Origin: Asanoa sp. WMMD1127
GTDB lineage: Bacteria > Actinomycetota > Actinomycetes > Mycobacteriales > Micromonosporaceae
DNA: 64,000 nucleotides
Direction of reading: 5' to 3'
NCBI RefSeq assembly: GCF_029626225.1
Contig: NZ_JARUBP010000001.1
Coordinates: forward strand, 5,828,001-5,892,000
Position numbers and translations under genes: made by a program. Each line of letters starts with the position of its first letter. The first letter of the stretch is position 1. A model generated the notes under the pieces. It was not told the origin of the DNA. It saw nothing but the letters and a program-made list of their open reading frames with translations, and made no database searches. Positions 22,687 through 31,427 of the stretch are shown in pieces.

Positions 22687-23427
22687 TCAGACCTCCTGCG
22701 CGACGCCCGGCGTCAGCCAGGTCAGGGTGTCGGGCGGGAAGGCCGCGGTGATCTCGGCGCGACCCTCGTGGAAGTGCGACCAGCCCTCGTAGTGCACCGG
22801 CACCACCCGCCGGGGCTTGAGCTGCGCGACCAGCCGGGCCGCGTCCCTACCGGCCATCGTGTACTTCACCGGGCCGGTCAGCCCGAAGCCCACCTTGCCC
22901 AGGTGCAGGACGGCGGTGTCGACGGTGAGCCGCTCGACGACCTCGCGGACGCCGCCGAAGAAGACGGTGTCCCCGGAGATCCAGACGACTGCGTCGGCGC
23001 CCGGTGGCCGCAGCGCGAAGCCGATCGAGTCGCCGACGATCGGGCGGCTCAGCGGTGGCCCGTGCCGGGACGGCGTGGCGGTCACCTCGACCTCGGCGAC
23101 GGTCGCGCTCTGCCACGGCGCGAGGCCGGTGGCGTTGCCGCCGAGCCGGCCCGCGCCGCTGACCGTGGTGAGCACCCGCGGGACGGACGGCAGCAGCGCC
23201 CGGCCCGCGTCGTCGAGGTTGTCGGCGTGGTGGTCGTGGGTGAGCAGCACCGCGTCGATCCGGCCGAGCGCGGACACCGGCACCGCCGGCCCGGTGAGCT
23301 TCACCGACGACGTGCCGAGGCCGAACGCGTACCGCCGGCCCGGCTCGTCGAAGGTCGGGTCGGTGAGCAGCCGTACTCCGGCGATCTCGATCAGCGTGGT
23401 CGGCCCGCCGATGTGGGTGATCCTCAT
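22687..23427 (-). CDS. metallo-beta-lactamase-fold (UlaG-like) hydrolase
   Basis: 246 residues. MRITHIGGPTTLIEIAGVRL, DPTFDEPG, and the metal-binding motif LLTHDHHADNLDDAG identify the UlaG/RomA branch. VVWISGDTVFFGG and VPVHYEGWSHF supply the later metal-binding Asp and His. The reaction is unknown; relatives hydrolyse lactones or phosphodiesters. Its ATG overlaps the stop of the alpha/beta hydrolase gene (ATGA), so the pair is probably one operon. Confidence 0.87.
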   Translation of the reverse strand: MRITHIGGPTTLIEIAGVRLLTDPTFDEPGRRYAFGLGTSSVKLTGPAVPVSALGRIDAVLLTHDHHADNLDDAGRALLPSVPRVLTTVSGAGRLGGNATGLAPWQSATVAEVEVTATPSRHGPPLSRPIVGDSIGFALRPPGADAVVWISGDTVFFGGVREVVERLTVDTAVLHLGKVGFGLTGPVKYTMAGRDAARLVAQLKPRRVVPVHYEGWSHFHEGRAEITAAFPPDTLTWLTPGVAQEV

Positions 23428-24212
23428 TTGGCGTGCGCCAGCGCCCACTCCAGCACCTCGTCGGCGATCCGCTCCCAGCCCGCCTGGGCGGGCAGGAGGT
23501 GCGCGTAACCCTCGTACTCGCGGATCTCGGTGACGGTGTTGGACTTGTAGTGCTTGTGGTTGGAGCGCTGGATCTCCGGCGGCATGATGTGGTCCTCGGA
23601 GCCGGAGACGAACAGCAGCGGCGCGCGGTTGTCGTTGTGGTAGTCGACCCAGGTGTCCTGGTGGCCCGGCTGGAAGTTGGCGAGCACGCTGCCCCAGAGG
23701 ATGCCGCCGTTGGCCGGGATCGCGTAACGCTCGTAGAGGGCGCGCGACTCCTCCGGCGTGAACGTGTTGGTGAACGCGTAGGTCCACTGCTCCAAGGTCA
23801 GCGGGACCGCCTTGTGCCGGTTGGCGGGGCTCTTCAGCACGGGGAAGGTCGACTTCACCTGCGACAGCGGCACGACCCGGACGCCCTCGGTCGGCGCCGA
23901 GTTGAGCGCGACGCCGGCCGCGCCGAAGCCGTGGTCGAGCAGGATCTGGGTGAACGCGCCGCCGGCCGAGTGGCCGATGATGATCGGCGGCTCGGGCAGC
24001 GCGCGGATCTGCTCCTCGATGTGCTCGATGATCTGCGGCACGGTCACGTTGACGATCGGGGTCGGGTCGGCGTTGAGCGCCTCGACCTCCACCTCGAAGC
24101 CCGGGTAGCCCGGCGCGATCACCTGGTGGCCCTTGGCCTCGTAGTGCGTGATCCAGTTTTCCCAGCTGCGCGGGGTGACCCAGAAGCCGTGGACCAGAAC
24201 GATCGGTTTCAT
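23424..24212 (-). CDS. alpha/beta-fold hydrolase
   Basis: 262 residues. The oxyanion loop LVHGFWVTPRSWENWITHYE, the nucleophile elbow IIGHSAGGAF, the acid in FVSGSEDHIMPPEIQ, and His in YEGYAHLLPAQAGWE form a full catalytic triad. No signal peptide, so cytoplasmic. Similar to actinobacterial lipase/esterase-like hydrolases of unknown substrate. It precedes the metallo-beta-lactamase-fold gene with a 4-base overlap. Confidence 0.9.
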   Translation of the reverse strand: MKPIVLVHGFWVTPRSWENWITHYEAKGHQVIAPGYPGFEVEVEALNADPTPIVNVTVPQIIEHIEEQIRALPEPPIIIGHSAGGAFTQILLDHGFGAAGVALNSAPTEGVRVVPLSQVKSTFPVLKSPANRHKAVPLTLEQWTYAFTNTFTPEESRALYERYAIPANGGILWGSVLANFQPGHQDTWVDYHNDNRAPLLFVSGSEDHIMPPEIQRSNHKHYKSNTVTEIREYEGYAHLLPAQAGWERIADEVLEWALAHAK

Positions 24213-24293
24213 GCGTCGTGCTCCTTCAGAAACGGCGGCATGGCGCGATCGTCGTGGGAACGCGCCCAGCGCCGCATCCCGTGCGGCACGTAG

Positions 24294-27011
24294 TCAGTCG
24301 TGTAACACGTCGCGCAGCTCGCGCCGCGAGGCCACGCCGAGCTTCCGGTAGACCTTGCGCAGGTGGTAGTCGACGGTGTTGGCGCTGAGGAACAGGTGGG
24401 CGGCGATCTCGGCGTTGGTGCCGCCGGCGCGGGCGAGGCGGGCGACGGCGGCCTCCTGCGGGGTCAGGGCGGTCTGGTCGTCCATGGGCGCCGGTCGGTC
24501 GAGAGTGTGGCCGAGGGCGGCCAGCTCCCGGCGGGCCCGGTCGACGAACGCGGTCGCCCGGACCCCCTCGAACATCTCCAGCGCGGTCGTGAGCTGTTGG
24601 CGGGCGTCGCGCCGGCGGCGGCGCCGGCGGAGCCACTCGCCGTGCACCAGGTGCGCGCGGGCCAGGTCGCCGTGGGCGAGCGTGCCGGTCAGCGTCTCGG
24701 TCGCCTGCCGGTAGTGCTCCTCGGCCTGGTCGGCGCCGGCCAGCAGCGCCCGGGACCGGTGCAGCAGGCCGCGCGCCCACGGGGTGCCGGCCCGGCGGGC
24801 CGCCTCGGCGAGGTCCGCGCAGGCGCTCTCGGCGGTCCGGCGGTCGCCGGCCCGCAGGGCGGCCTCGACCAGATCGGGCAGGACGCGGGCGTAGCGGCCC
24901 GGCCGGCCCGGCTCGACCAGCGGGCGCAGGCGGTCACGGGCCGACGCGTAGTCGCCGTGGCCGAGGTCGCTGATCGCCAGGCTGTGCTGGGTCAGCGTCA
25001 CCATCGAGCCGAGGCCGACCTGGTGGAAGAGGTCAAGGGCCGGGCGCAGCGTGTCGCGTTCGGCCCGCCCGAGGCGCCAGGCGACCAGTTCGGGATGGCG
25101 CCAGACCAGCTCGCGCTCGGCGGTGATCCCGATCGCCCGGCGCAGCCGGATCCCGGCCATGTCGTGCCGGTCGGCCTCCGTGAGCCGGCCGAGCGCGGTG
25201 TCGCTCATCGTCGCCATGAAGTGGATGACGCCCAACGCCTGCAACGCGCCGGTCCGCCGGGAGGCCGCCTCGCCACGGTCCAAGATGGACTGTCGTGCCC
25301 GGTCGTCCCAGAGCACCGTGCACAGGTGGACCGCCACGACGAGATGCGGGAGCAGCTCGGCGGCGGGCAGCCGCGGGTCGTTGACGGCCGCGACCGCGCG
25401 CCGCAGGGCCTGCGCGCCGGGCCCGATGCCGTCCTCGATCAGGGCCGCGTAGCCGGCGAGGAGCAGCGCGGCCGTCCCGGTCGGCCGGTCGCCGGCGAGC
25501 CGGCGGGCCGCGGCGGCGAGGTCGGCCTCGGTGGTGTCCTCGATGAGGTGCTCGACGGTGATGGCGTGCTCGACGGCGTGCAGCACGGCCGCCCTGGCCT
25601 GCTCGGGCCGGGTCGCGCCGAAGGCCTCGGCGGCGGCGAGGCAGATCGCGGAGGCGCGCCGGTTGGCCTGCGGCACCCCGGCGGTGACGGAGGCGTTCGC
25701 CTGGATCAGCAGCGCGGTGCCCCGCTCGGGTTCGACGGCGCGCGCCCCTTCCTTCAGCAGGTGCAGGGCCCGGGTGGCGGCGCCGGCCTTGTGCGCGGCC
25801 TCGGCCGCCCGGACCAGGCGGACGGCCCGTCGCTCCGGGTCGACGGTCAGCTCGGCGGCCTTGGTCAGGAACGCGGCCCGCGCGGTGTGGCCGCCCCGGG
25901 CGCCGGCCCGGTCGGCGCCGCGTTCGAGCTCGGCGGCGACCGCCTCGTCCGGACCGGTGCTGGCCGCGGCGAGGTGCCAGGCGCGCCGGTCGGCGTCGGT
26001 GCCCGGGTCGGTGACGGCGGCGAGGGCGGCGTGCACGGCGCGGCGCTGGGCGGGCGCGGCGCTGCCGTAGACCGCCGAGCGGACCAGCGGATGCCGGAAC
26101 TCGACCGGCGGCGACCCGGTGACCAAGCGGTCCGCTTCGGCGGGGCCGGCGGCCGAGGCGTCGATGCCGAGCCGGTCGGCGGCGGCCAGCGTGCTCGTGC
26201 TGCGGCCCGCGTTCGCCGCGACGAGCAACAGCCACGTGCGTGTCTCGGCCGGGTAGCCCCACACCTGCGCCGAGTAGTGCGCCTCCAGGCGGCTGCCGAT
26301 GGGCGCCGGGTCGGGGAGCGGGGCGGAACCGCGCAGCTGGGCCGTGGTCAGCTCGCGGGCCAGGTCGGTCAGGGCGAGCGGGTTGCCGCCGGTGGCGTCC
26401 GCGATCCGCCGCGCGAGGTCCGGGTCGACGGGCGCGCCGACCACCTCGGCGAGCAGGCGCGTCGCCTCGTCCGGCGGCAGGCCGCCGATCTCCAGGACGG
26501 GCAGGCCGGCGAGCAGGTCCGCGTCGCCGGCCTCGGGTCGCACGCCGAAGAGCAGCACCACGCCCTCCGCGTGCAGGCGGCGGCCGACGAAGGCCAACGC
26601 CCGCAGGGACTCCCGGTCGAGCCACTGGGCGTCGTCGACGACGAACAGCCGCGGCGTTCTCGCCAGCAGGGTCAGCGCGGCCAGGCTCACCAGGAACAGG
26701 TCAGCCGGTGGGCCGTCGGCGAGGCCGCAGGCGACCTCGATGGCCGCCCGCTGGCTGTCGGGCAGCCGGTCCCGCTGCGGGAGCAACGGGAGGAGAAGCC
26801 GGTGCAGGGCGGCGTACGGGAAATCGGCCTCGGACTCGACGCCGCTGATCGTGTGGGCCGCGGCCGCCGACCGCTCCGCGTGCCGCAGGAGGGCGGTCTT
26901 GCCGACGCCGGCCTCGCCGCGCAGCACGAGGGCCGCGCTGTGCCCCGACCGCGCCTGCGCGAGCAGGGCGTCCAGGGTCGCGCACTCGGAGTCGCGCCCG
27001 ACGAGCCGCAC
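24294..27011 (-). CDS. large LuxR-family (LAL-type) ATP-binding regulator
   Basis: 905 residues. An N-terminal AAA/STAND ATPase has MRLVGRDSECATLDALLAQA, a Walker A RGEAGVGKTALLRHA near residue 35 and Walker B RLFVVDDAQWLDRESLR. A long helical-repeat sensor region follows. The C-terminal LuxR HTH (LTPQEAAVARLARAGGTNAE, FLSANTVDYHLRKVYRKLGV) binds DNA. Such proteins activate catabolic or secondary-metabolite genes on effector binding. It lies just upstream of the alpha/beta hydrolase gene in the same direction with about 80 bases between, so that operon is a likely target. Confidence 0.93.
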   Translation of the reverse strand: MRLVGRDSECATLDALLAQARSGHSAALVLRGEAGVGKTALLRHAERSAAAAHTISGVESEADFPYAALHRLLLPLLPQRDRLPDSQRAAIEVACGLADGPPADLFLVSLAALTLLARTPRLFVVDDAQWLDRESLRALAFVGRRLHAEGVVLLFGVRPEAGDADLLAGLPVLEIGGLPPDEATRLLAEVVGAPVDPDLARRIADATGGNPLALTDLARELTTAQLRGSAPLPDPAPIGSRLEAHYSAQVWGYPAETRTWLLLVAANAGRSTSTLAAADRLGIDASAAGPAEADRLVTGSPPVEFRHPLVRSAVYGSAAPAQRRAVHAALAAVTDPGTDADRRAWHLAAASTGPDEAVAAELERGADRAGARGGHTARAAFLTKAAELTVDPERRAVRLVRAAEAAHKAGAATRALHLLKEGARAVEPERGTALLIQANASVTAGVPQANRRASAICLAAAEAFGATRPEQARAAVLHAVEHAITVEHLIEDTTEADLAAAARRLAGDRPTGTAALLLAGYAALIEDGIGPGAQALRRAVAAVNDPRLPAAELLPHLVVAVHLCTVLWDDRARQSILDRGEAASRRTGALQALGVIHFMATMSDTALGRLTEADRHDMAGIRLRRAIGITAERELVWRHPELVAWRLGRAERDTLRPALDLFHQVGLGSMVTLTQHSLAISDLGHGDYASARDRLRPLVEPGRPGRYARVLPDLVEAALRAGDRRTAESACADLAEAARRAGTPWARGLLHRSRALLAGADQAEEHYRQATETLTGTLAHGDLARAHLVHGEWLRRRRRRRDARQQLTTALEMFEGVRATAFVDRARRELAALGHTLDRPAPMDDQTALTPQEAAVARLARAGGTNAEIAAHLFLSANTVDYHLRKVYRKLGVASRRELRDVLHD

Positions 27012-27124
27012 GCCGGCAGCTTATCCAGCCACTGTTGCGCGGCCGCGTCGGAACTTCGGGTCAACTGCGGCCCCACTGCGTGGTCTGCGTCCCGCCAATG
27101 GGACACCGTGAGCGCATGGTGCTC

Positions 27125-28054
27125 ATGCGGATCGCCCTCCTCGGACCCGTGCGGGTGTACGCCGCCGACGCCCCGGTCGCCGTCCGCGGCCTGCGCGCCC
27201 GGCGGGCGATCGCGTTGCTGGCGTTGAACGCGGGCCGCCCGGTCGCCGTCGACCACCTCGTCGACACGCTGTGGCCTGAGGACCCGCCGGCGACCTGCCG
27301 GGAACAGGTCTACAACTGCGTGGCCGGCCTGCGCCGCGCGCTGGGCGCGACCGTGATCCGCGGCGACGGCGGCTACACGCTCATGGTCGCCGCCGACCGC
27401 GTCGACGCGCTGGCGTTCGAGGCGTCGGTCCGGTCGGCCGCGGCGCCCGACCGGGCCGCGGCGGTCGCGGCCCTCCGCGCCGGCCTGCGCCTCTGGCACG
27501 GCGACGCGCTCGAAGGAGTGGCCGGCGGGCCGCTGGGCCGGGTCGCCACCCGCCTGGACACGCTGCGCGGGGACGCCTGGGAGCGGCTGTTCGACCTGGA
27601 GCTGGCGGCCCGCCGGGACACGGACCTGCTGGCGGAGCTGGCGGCGGTGGCCGAGCGGTATCCGCTCCGGGAGCGCCTGACCTGCCAGCTGGCGACGGCG
27701 CTGTGGGAATGCGGTTGGGCGGCGCGGGCGCTCGAGGTGTGCCAGGAGCACCGCCGCCAGGTCCGTGCGGAGTTCGCGGTCGAGCCCGGGGCCGCCGTGC
27801 GAGAGCTGGAGGCCCGCATCAGATCGGGCCAGACCGCACCCGCCCGACCCGCTGCGTCGCCCGCCGCCGGCACGGCTGCGAGCCGGAGCCCGGGCCGCCG
27901 GCCCAGGCCGGCGCCGCATGCCGGTGCGGCGCCGGTCGAGCGGGCTCGGGTCGATCGGTTGCTGGCCGAGGTGCGGGTGCTGCTGGCGGAGGTGCGCGGC
28001 CTCGTGGCCGATGCCGGCGGCTTCAGCTGCCCGACGTGCCCGCCGGGGACGTGA
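27125..28054 (+). CDS. BTAD-domain (SARP-like) transcriptional regulator
   Basis: 309 residues. The first 95 residues form an OmpR-type winged helix (RIALLGPVRVYAADAPVAVR, LNAGRPVAVDHLVDTLWPED). A bacterial transcriptional activation domain follows to about 240 (AFEASVRSA, LRAGLRLWHGDALEGVAGG, ERYPLRERLTCQLATALWEC). The C-terminal 70 residues are Pro/Ala-rich then helical, with no NB-ARC domain, so it is a short SARP. ATG 27125 gives the usual MRIALLGP opening; ATG 27116 is also possible. Divergent from the LuxR-type gene. Targets unknown; SARPs usually activate secondary metabolism. Confidence 0.87.
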   Translation: MRIALLGPVRVYAADAPVAVRGLRARRAIALLALNAGRPVAVDHLVDTLWPEDPPATCREQVYNCVAGLRRALGATVIRGDGGYTLMVAADRVDALAFEASVRSAAAPDRAAAVAALRAGLRLWHGDALEGVAGGPLGRVATRLDTLRGDAWERLFDLELAARRDTDLLAELAAVAERYPLRERLTCQLATALWECGWAARALEVCQEHRRQVRAEFAVEPGAAVRELEARIRSGQTAPARPAASPAAGTAASRSPGRRPRPAPHAGAAPVERARVDRLLAEVRVLLAEVRGLVADAGGFSCPTCPPGT

Positions 28055-28065
28055 CGGCGCCGCCG

Positions 28066-30408
28066 CTATCCCGGGTCGGCCGCGCTCGTCGGGTCGGCCG
28101 CGCCTGTCGGGTCGGCCGCGCCTGTCGGGTCGGCCGCGCCCGCTGGTTCGGCCAGGCTCGCTGGGTCCGCCGCGCTCGCCGGGTCGGGGAGTTTGATCGA
28201 GTCGCGCCAGAGCTGTTGGGCTGTGGGCAGGTCGCCGAGGGCGCGGTGGGCCAGGCCCAGGACCACGCGGTAGGTGTCGGCCGCGTTGCGGTCGCCGAGG
28301 CGCTCGAAGTCGTGCACCGCCTCCGTCAGGTCGTCGCGGGCCGCGGTGGGCTGGCCGGCGGCGAGGTGGGTGAGGCCGCGCTCGCTCAGCACATAAGCCG
28401 CGCCCTCGCGCATTCCGTGGCGCCGGGTCGCCTCGAGGCAGGTCTCGTGCTCGGCGAGCGCCTCGGCGTGGCGGCCCAGCGCGTGCAGGCAGCGCGCCGT
28501 CTGGTGGCGGAGCATCACGCCGGCCACCTCGGCGCCGGGTGGGACCTGGCGGCGGGCTTCGGTCAGTACGGCCAGGCCCTCGGCGCCGCGGCCCTGGGTG
28601 GCGAGGCATTTCGCGAGGTTGATGCGGGCGTTGACCGCTCCGGCCACGTTGCCCAGCGTCTCGAAGAGGTCCAGCGCCGACCGGTGGGCCTCGATCGCCG
28701 CCCGCGGGTTGGCCTCGCAGAACCGCAGCAGCCCGATCAGGTTGAGGGTGCGGGCCTGCGCCGCGCGGTCGCCGAGCGTGCGGGCCAGCGCCGCGGCGGC
28801 CGACAGGTGCCCGCCGGCCAGTGTGTAGTCGGTGCGCAGGATCGCCAGGTGGCCCAGGTTCATGGTGGCCAGCAGCGCCGCGGGGCCGTTGCCGTCGCGG
28901 AGGGCGATCTCGCGTACGGCGTCGGCGAGCCGTTGCCACCCGTCCCACTCGCCCGCGGCCCGCAGCTGGGGACCGAGGGCGCGGACCAGGTCGGCGCAGG
29001 CCTCCGGGTCGACGTCGGCCCGCACCTCGGCCGCGAGCGCGACCGCGGCCACGATCAGCGGGGCCTCGGCCGCCAGCCACCCGGTCGCCGCGGCGGCGTC
29101 GGCGAACGGTGGCGTGGGCAGCTCGTCGATCGTCTGCAGCGCGGCGACGGCCGTCTTGCGGTAGCCGTCGACCAGCCGGCGGACGAGCCGGGCCGTGGTG
29201 TCCGGCGGGTCGACGGCGTGCGAGACCTCGCGGGCGAACAGCCGCGCCAGGTCGTGGTAGCGGTAGCGGCCGGGGCCCGGCGAGAGCAGCAGCCGGGCGT
29301 CGACCAGCTCCTCGGCGATCTCGGCGGCGGTGCCCGCGTCGAGGTCGAGCGTGGCGGCGGCCGAGTCGACGGAGATGTCGCCGAGCCGCGGCCGGGCGAG
29401 CAACCGGAAGGCGTCGGCGAGCCGGGGTGAGAGCGCCTGGTAGCTGAGCGCGAAGCTGGCCCGCACCGCCTCCTCGGCGCTGGGGCCGAGCTCCCGCAGG
29501 CGGCGGTCGCCGATGAGCCGGTCGGCCAGGTCCCGCATGGACCAGGCCGGCCGCGCGGCCAGGCGGGCCGCGGCCAGCCGGACGGCGAGCGGCAGCCGGC
29601 CGCAGGCGTCGACCACCGCGGCCACCGCCGCCGGGTCGGCCGCCGTCCGGTCGGCGCCGGTGACCGTCGACAGCAGGCGCGCGCCCTCGTCGACCGAGAA
29701 CAGGTCGAGGTCGACCGCCACCGTCACCGGCAGGCCGGCCAACGGCGCTCGGCTGGTCAGCAGCAGCGCCGCGGGCCCGGCGCCGGGCAGGAGCGGCAGC
29801 ACGCCGCGGGCGCCGGGGACGTCGTCGACCACCATGAGCACCGACCGGTCGGCCAGCACCGACCGCAGCAGCGCGGCCCGCTCGGCGGCGTCGGTCGGCA
29901 CGGCCCCGGCCGGGGTGCCGAGGGCGCGCAGGAAGCGGCCGGCGGCCTGGTGCGCCTCGGCCGGCCCGGCGTGCCGCAGGTCGACGAAGAGCTGCCCGTC
30001 GGGATAGCGGCCGCGGACCCGGTGCGCCACGTGCAGCGCAAGGCTGGTCTTGCCGACGCCGCCGAGCCCGGAGATCGCGACCACCACCGGCTGGCCGCCC
30101 GGCCGGAGGGCCTCGACCAGCCGCTCGACGACCGGCTCCCGCCCGGTGAAGTCGGGCAGGTCGGCCGGGAGCTGGGCGGGGGACGGCACAAGGTCGTCGC
30201 CCGTCAGCGCCCGCACGAAACGGTCACGCTCGGCGTCGCGGAGGCCGAGGGCGTCGGCGAGCAGCCGGATCGTGGTCGACCGGGGCGAGCGGACCCGCCC
30301 GGACTCGAGCGCCTGGATGCTCCGCACGCTCAACCCGGTGGCCGCCGCCAGCTCCTCCTGCGACAGCCCCAGCCGCCGCCGCAGGACCCGCAGTGGGTGT
30401 GCCGCCAT
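28066..30408 (-). CDS. XRE HTH - NB-ARC - TPR regulator
   Basis: 780 residues. An XRE-type HTH (LRVLRRRLGLSQEELAAATG) is at 1-60, then an NB-ARC ATPase with Walker A ISGLGGVGKTSLALHVAHRV near 120 and LMVVDDVPGA as Walker B. Repeated TPR-like helices occupy about 480-760. The extreme C-terminus is a run of six-residue repeats of the (T/A)-(G/S)-A-A-D-P type, encoded by an 18-bp tandem repeat. ATG 30408 is preferred; a GTG at 30423 is possible. It lies convergently 12 bases from the SARP-like gene. Such proteins are often regulators of secondary metabolism or signalling ATPases. Confidence 0.9.
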   Translation of the reverse strand: MAAHPLRVLRRRLGLSQEELAAATGLSVRSIQALESGRVRSPRSTTIRLLADALGLRDAERDRFVRALTGDDLVPSPAQLPADLPDFTGREPVVERLVEALRPGGQPVVVAISGLGGVGKTSLALHVAHRVRGRYPDGQLFVDLRHAGPAEAHQAAGRFLRALGTPAGAVPTDAAERAALLRSVLADRSVLMVVDDVPGARGVLPLLPGAGPAALLLTSRAPLAGLPVTVAVDLDLFSVDEGARLLSTVTGADRTAADPAAVAAVVDACGRLPLAVRLAAARLAARPAWSMRDLADRLIGDRRLRELGPSAEEAVRASFALSYQALSPRLADAFRLLARPRLGDISVDSAAATLDLDAGTAAEIAEELVDARLLLSPGPGRYRYHDLARLFAREVSHAVDPPDTTARLVRRLVDGYRKTAVAALQTIDELPTPPFADAAAATGWLAAEAPLIVAAVALAAEVRADVDPEACADLVRALGPQLRAAGEWDGWQRLADAVREIALRDGNGPAALLATMNLGHLAILRTDYTLAGGHLSAAAALARTLGDRAAQARTLNLIGLLRFCEANPRAAIEAHRSALDLFETLGNVAGAVNARINLAKCLATQGRGAEGLAVLTEARRQVPPGAEVAGVMLRHQTARCLHALGRHAEALAEHETCLEATRRHGMREGAAYVLSERGLTHLAAGQPTAARDDLTEAVHDFERLGDRNAADTYRVVLGLAHRALGDLPTAQQLWRDSIKLPDPASAADPASLAEPAGAADPTGAADPTGAADPTSAADPG
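28073..28180. repeat. 18-bp tandem repeat, six units, at the 3' end of the XRE-NB-ARC gene
   Basis: Six contiguous 18-base units of the form GGGTCGGCCGCGCCTGTC start at 28073, 28091, 28109, 28127, 28145 and 28163. The second and third are identical; the last two are diverged. The frame is kept, giving hexapeptide repeats. Confidence 0.85.
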
Positions 30409-30450
30409 GTCCACATCGAACACCTTCTGTGTGTGCCGGCCCAGCGGATA

Positions 30451-31344
30451 TCACCCAGTGGCGAGCGACCCGGCGAAGGTGGTCACGAACCGGCGCAGAT
30501 CGGCCGGCTCGGGGGCGTGGTCGGGGTTGATCTCGGTCAGCACCAGCCCCGCGAAGCGCGGGCTCGCGGTGAACACGGCCAGGCTCGCGGCCAGCTCGCC
30601 GAGGCGCAGGCCGGTGGGTTCGTCGCCCGAGTCGGGGACGTCGGCCAGCGGGGTGTCGTTGAACGACAGCACGTCGACGTCGCAGTGCAGCACGAACCGT
30701 GGCCCCGCCGCCTCGATCGCCGCCAGGGCGCGAGCGGCCGCGCCCGCCGGATCGGCATGGACCTCGTCGGCGTGCACGTGGAAGATGCCGAGCTTGTCGA
30801 GCAACGCCAGCTCCACGTCGCCCTCGGGCAGCGAATGGCCGTAGGAGACGACCTCGCCCGCGGTGAGCAGCGGCGCCCGCGGCCCGGCCACCTCGGGGAC
30901 GTGCCCCGGGATCGCCAGCAGATGGGCCACCCCCATCGCGTCGAGGTTGCCGTTGGCCCGCGTGTCGGGCGTGTAGAGGTCGGGCCCGCCGTCGACGTAG
31001 AGGAGCGCCGGCGGCGATCCGTGCGCGACGAAGCCCGCCACCACCCCGACGGTGATCGAGCAGTCGCCGCCGACGACGAGCGGCGTCTGCCCGGCGGCCA
31101 GGATCCGCGCGGTCGCGGCGGCGGTGTCGGCGGCCACGCGGGCCACCGCCGCGGCGTTCTTCGCCGTGGGCCGCCCGGGATCGGGCCGCCAGCGGAACCC
31201 CGGCACGTCACCGTGGTCGGCCACCCCGCCGGGCAGCAGCTCGGCCAGACCGGCGGCCCGCACCGCGGACGGCCCCTGCTCGAGCCCGGGCGTGTGCGCG
31301 CCGGCGCTGGACGGCACCCCGAGCAATCCCCACCGAACATCCAT
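30451..31344 (-). CDS. arginase-family protein with substituted metal ligands
   Basis: 297 residues. The ureohydrolase fold is recognised by GVPSSAGAHTPGLEQGPSAV, PLVVGGDCSITVGVVAGF, LYVDGGPDL and FVLHCDVDVLSFND. In manganese-dependent arginases and agmatinases these motifs are GGDHS, DAHxD and SxDxDxxDP. Here the first His is Cys and the His of DAHxD is replaced by Gly, so manganese binding should be altered. Related actinobacterial proteins also carry GGDCS, so this may be a subfamily with a different reaction. ATG 31344 begins at MDVRWGLLGVP. Neighbours give no substrate clue. Confidence 0.75.
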   Translation of the reverse strand: MDVRWGLLGVPSSAGAHTPGLEQGPSAVRAAGLAELLPGGVADHGDVPGFRWRPDPGRPTAKNAAAVARVAADTAAATARILAAGQTPLVVGGDCSITVGVVAGFVAHGSPPALLYVDGGPDLYTPDTRANGNLDAMGVAHLLAIPGHVPEVAGPRAPLLTAGEVVSYGHSLPEGDVELALLDKLGIFHVHADEVHADPAGAAARALAAIEAAGPRFVLHCDVDVLSFNDTPLADVPDSGDEPTGLRLGELAASLAVFTASPRFAGLVLTEINPDHAPEPADLRRFVTTFAGSLATG

Positions 31345-31427
31345 GCCCGTCATGCTCACACGCACCACCGACAAGAATCCGATCGGCCGATGCCAGCCGC
31401 GGCGAACCGGTGGAGGATCTCGCGACG

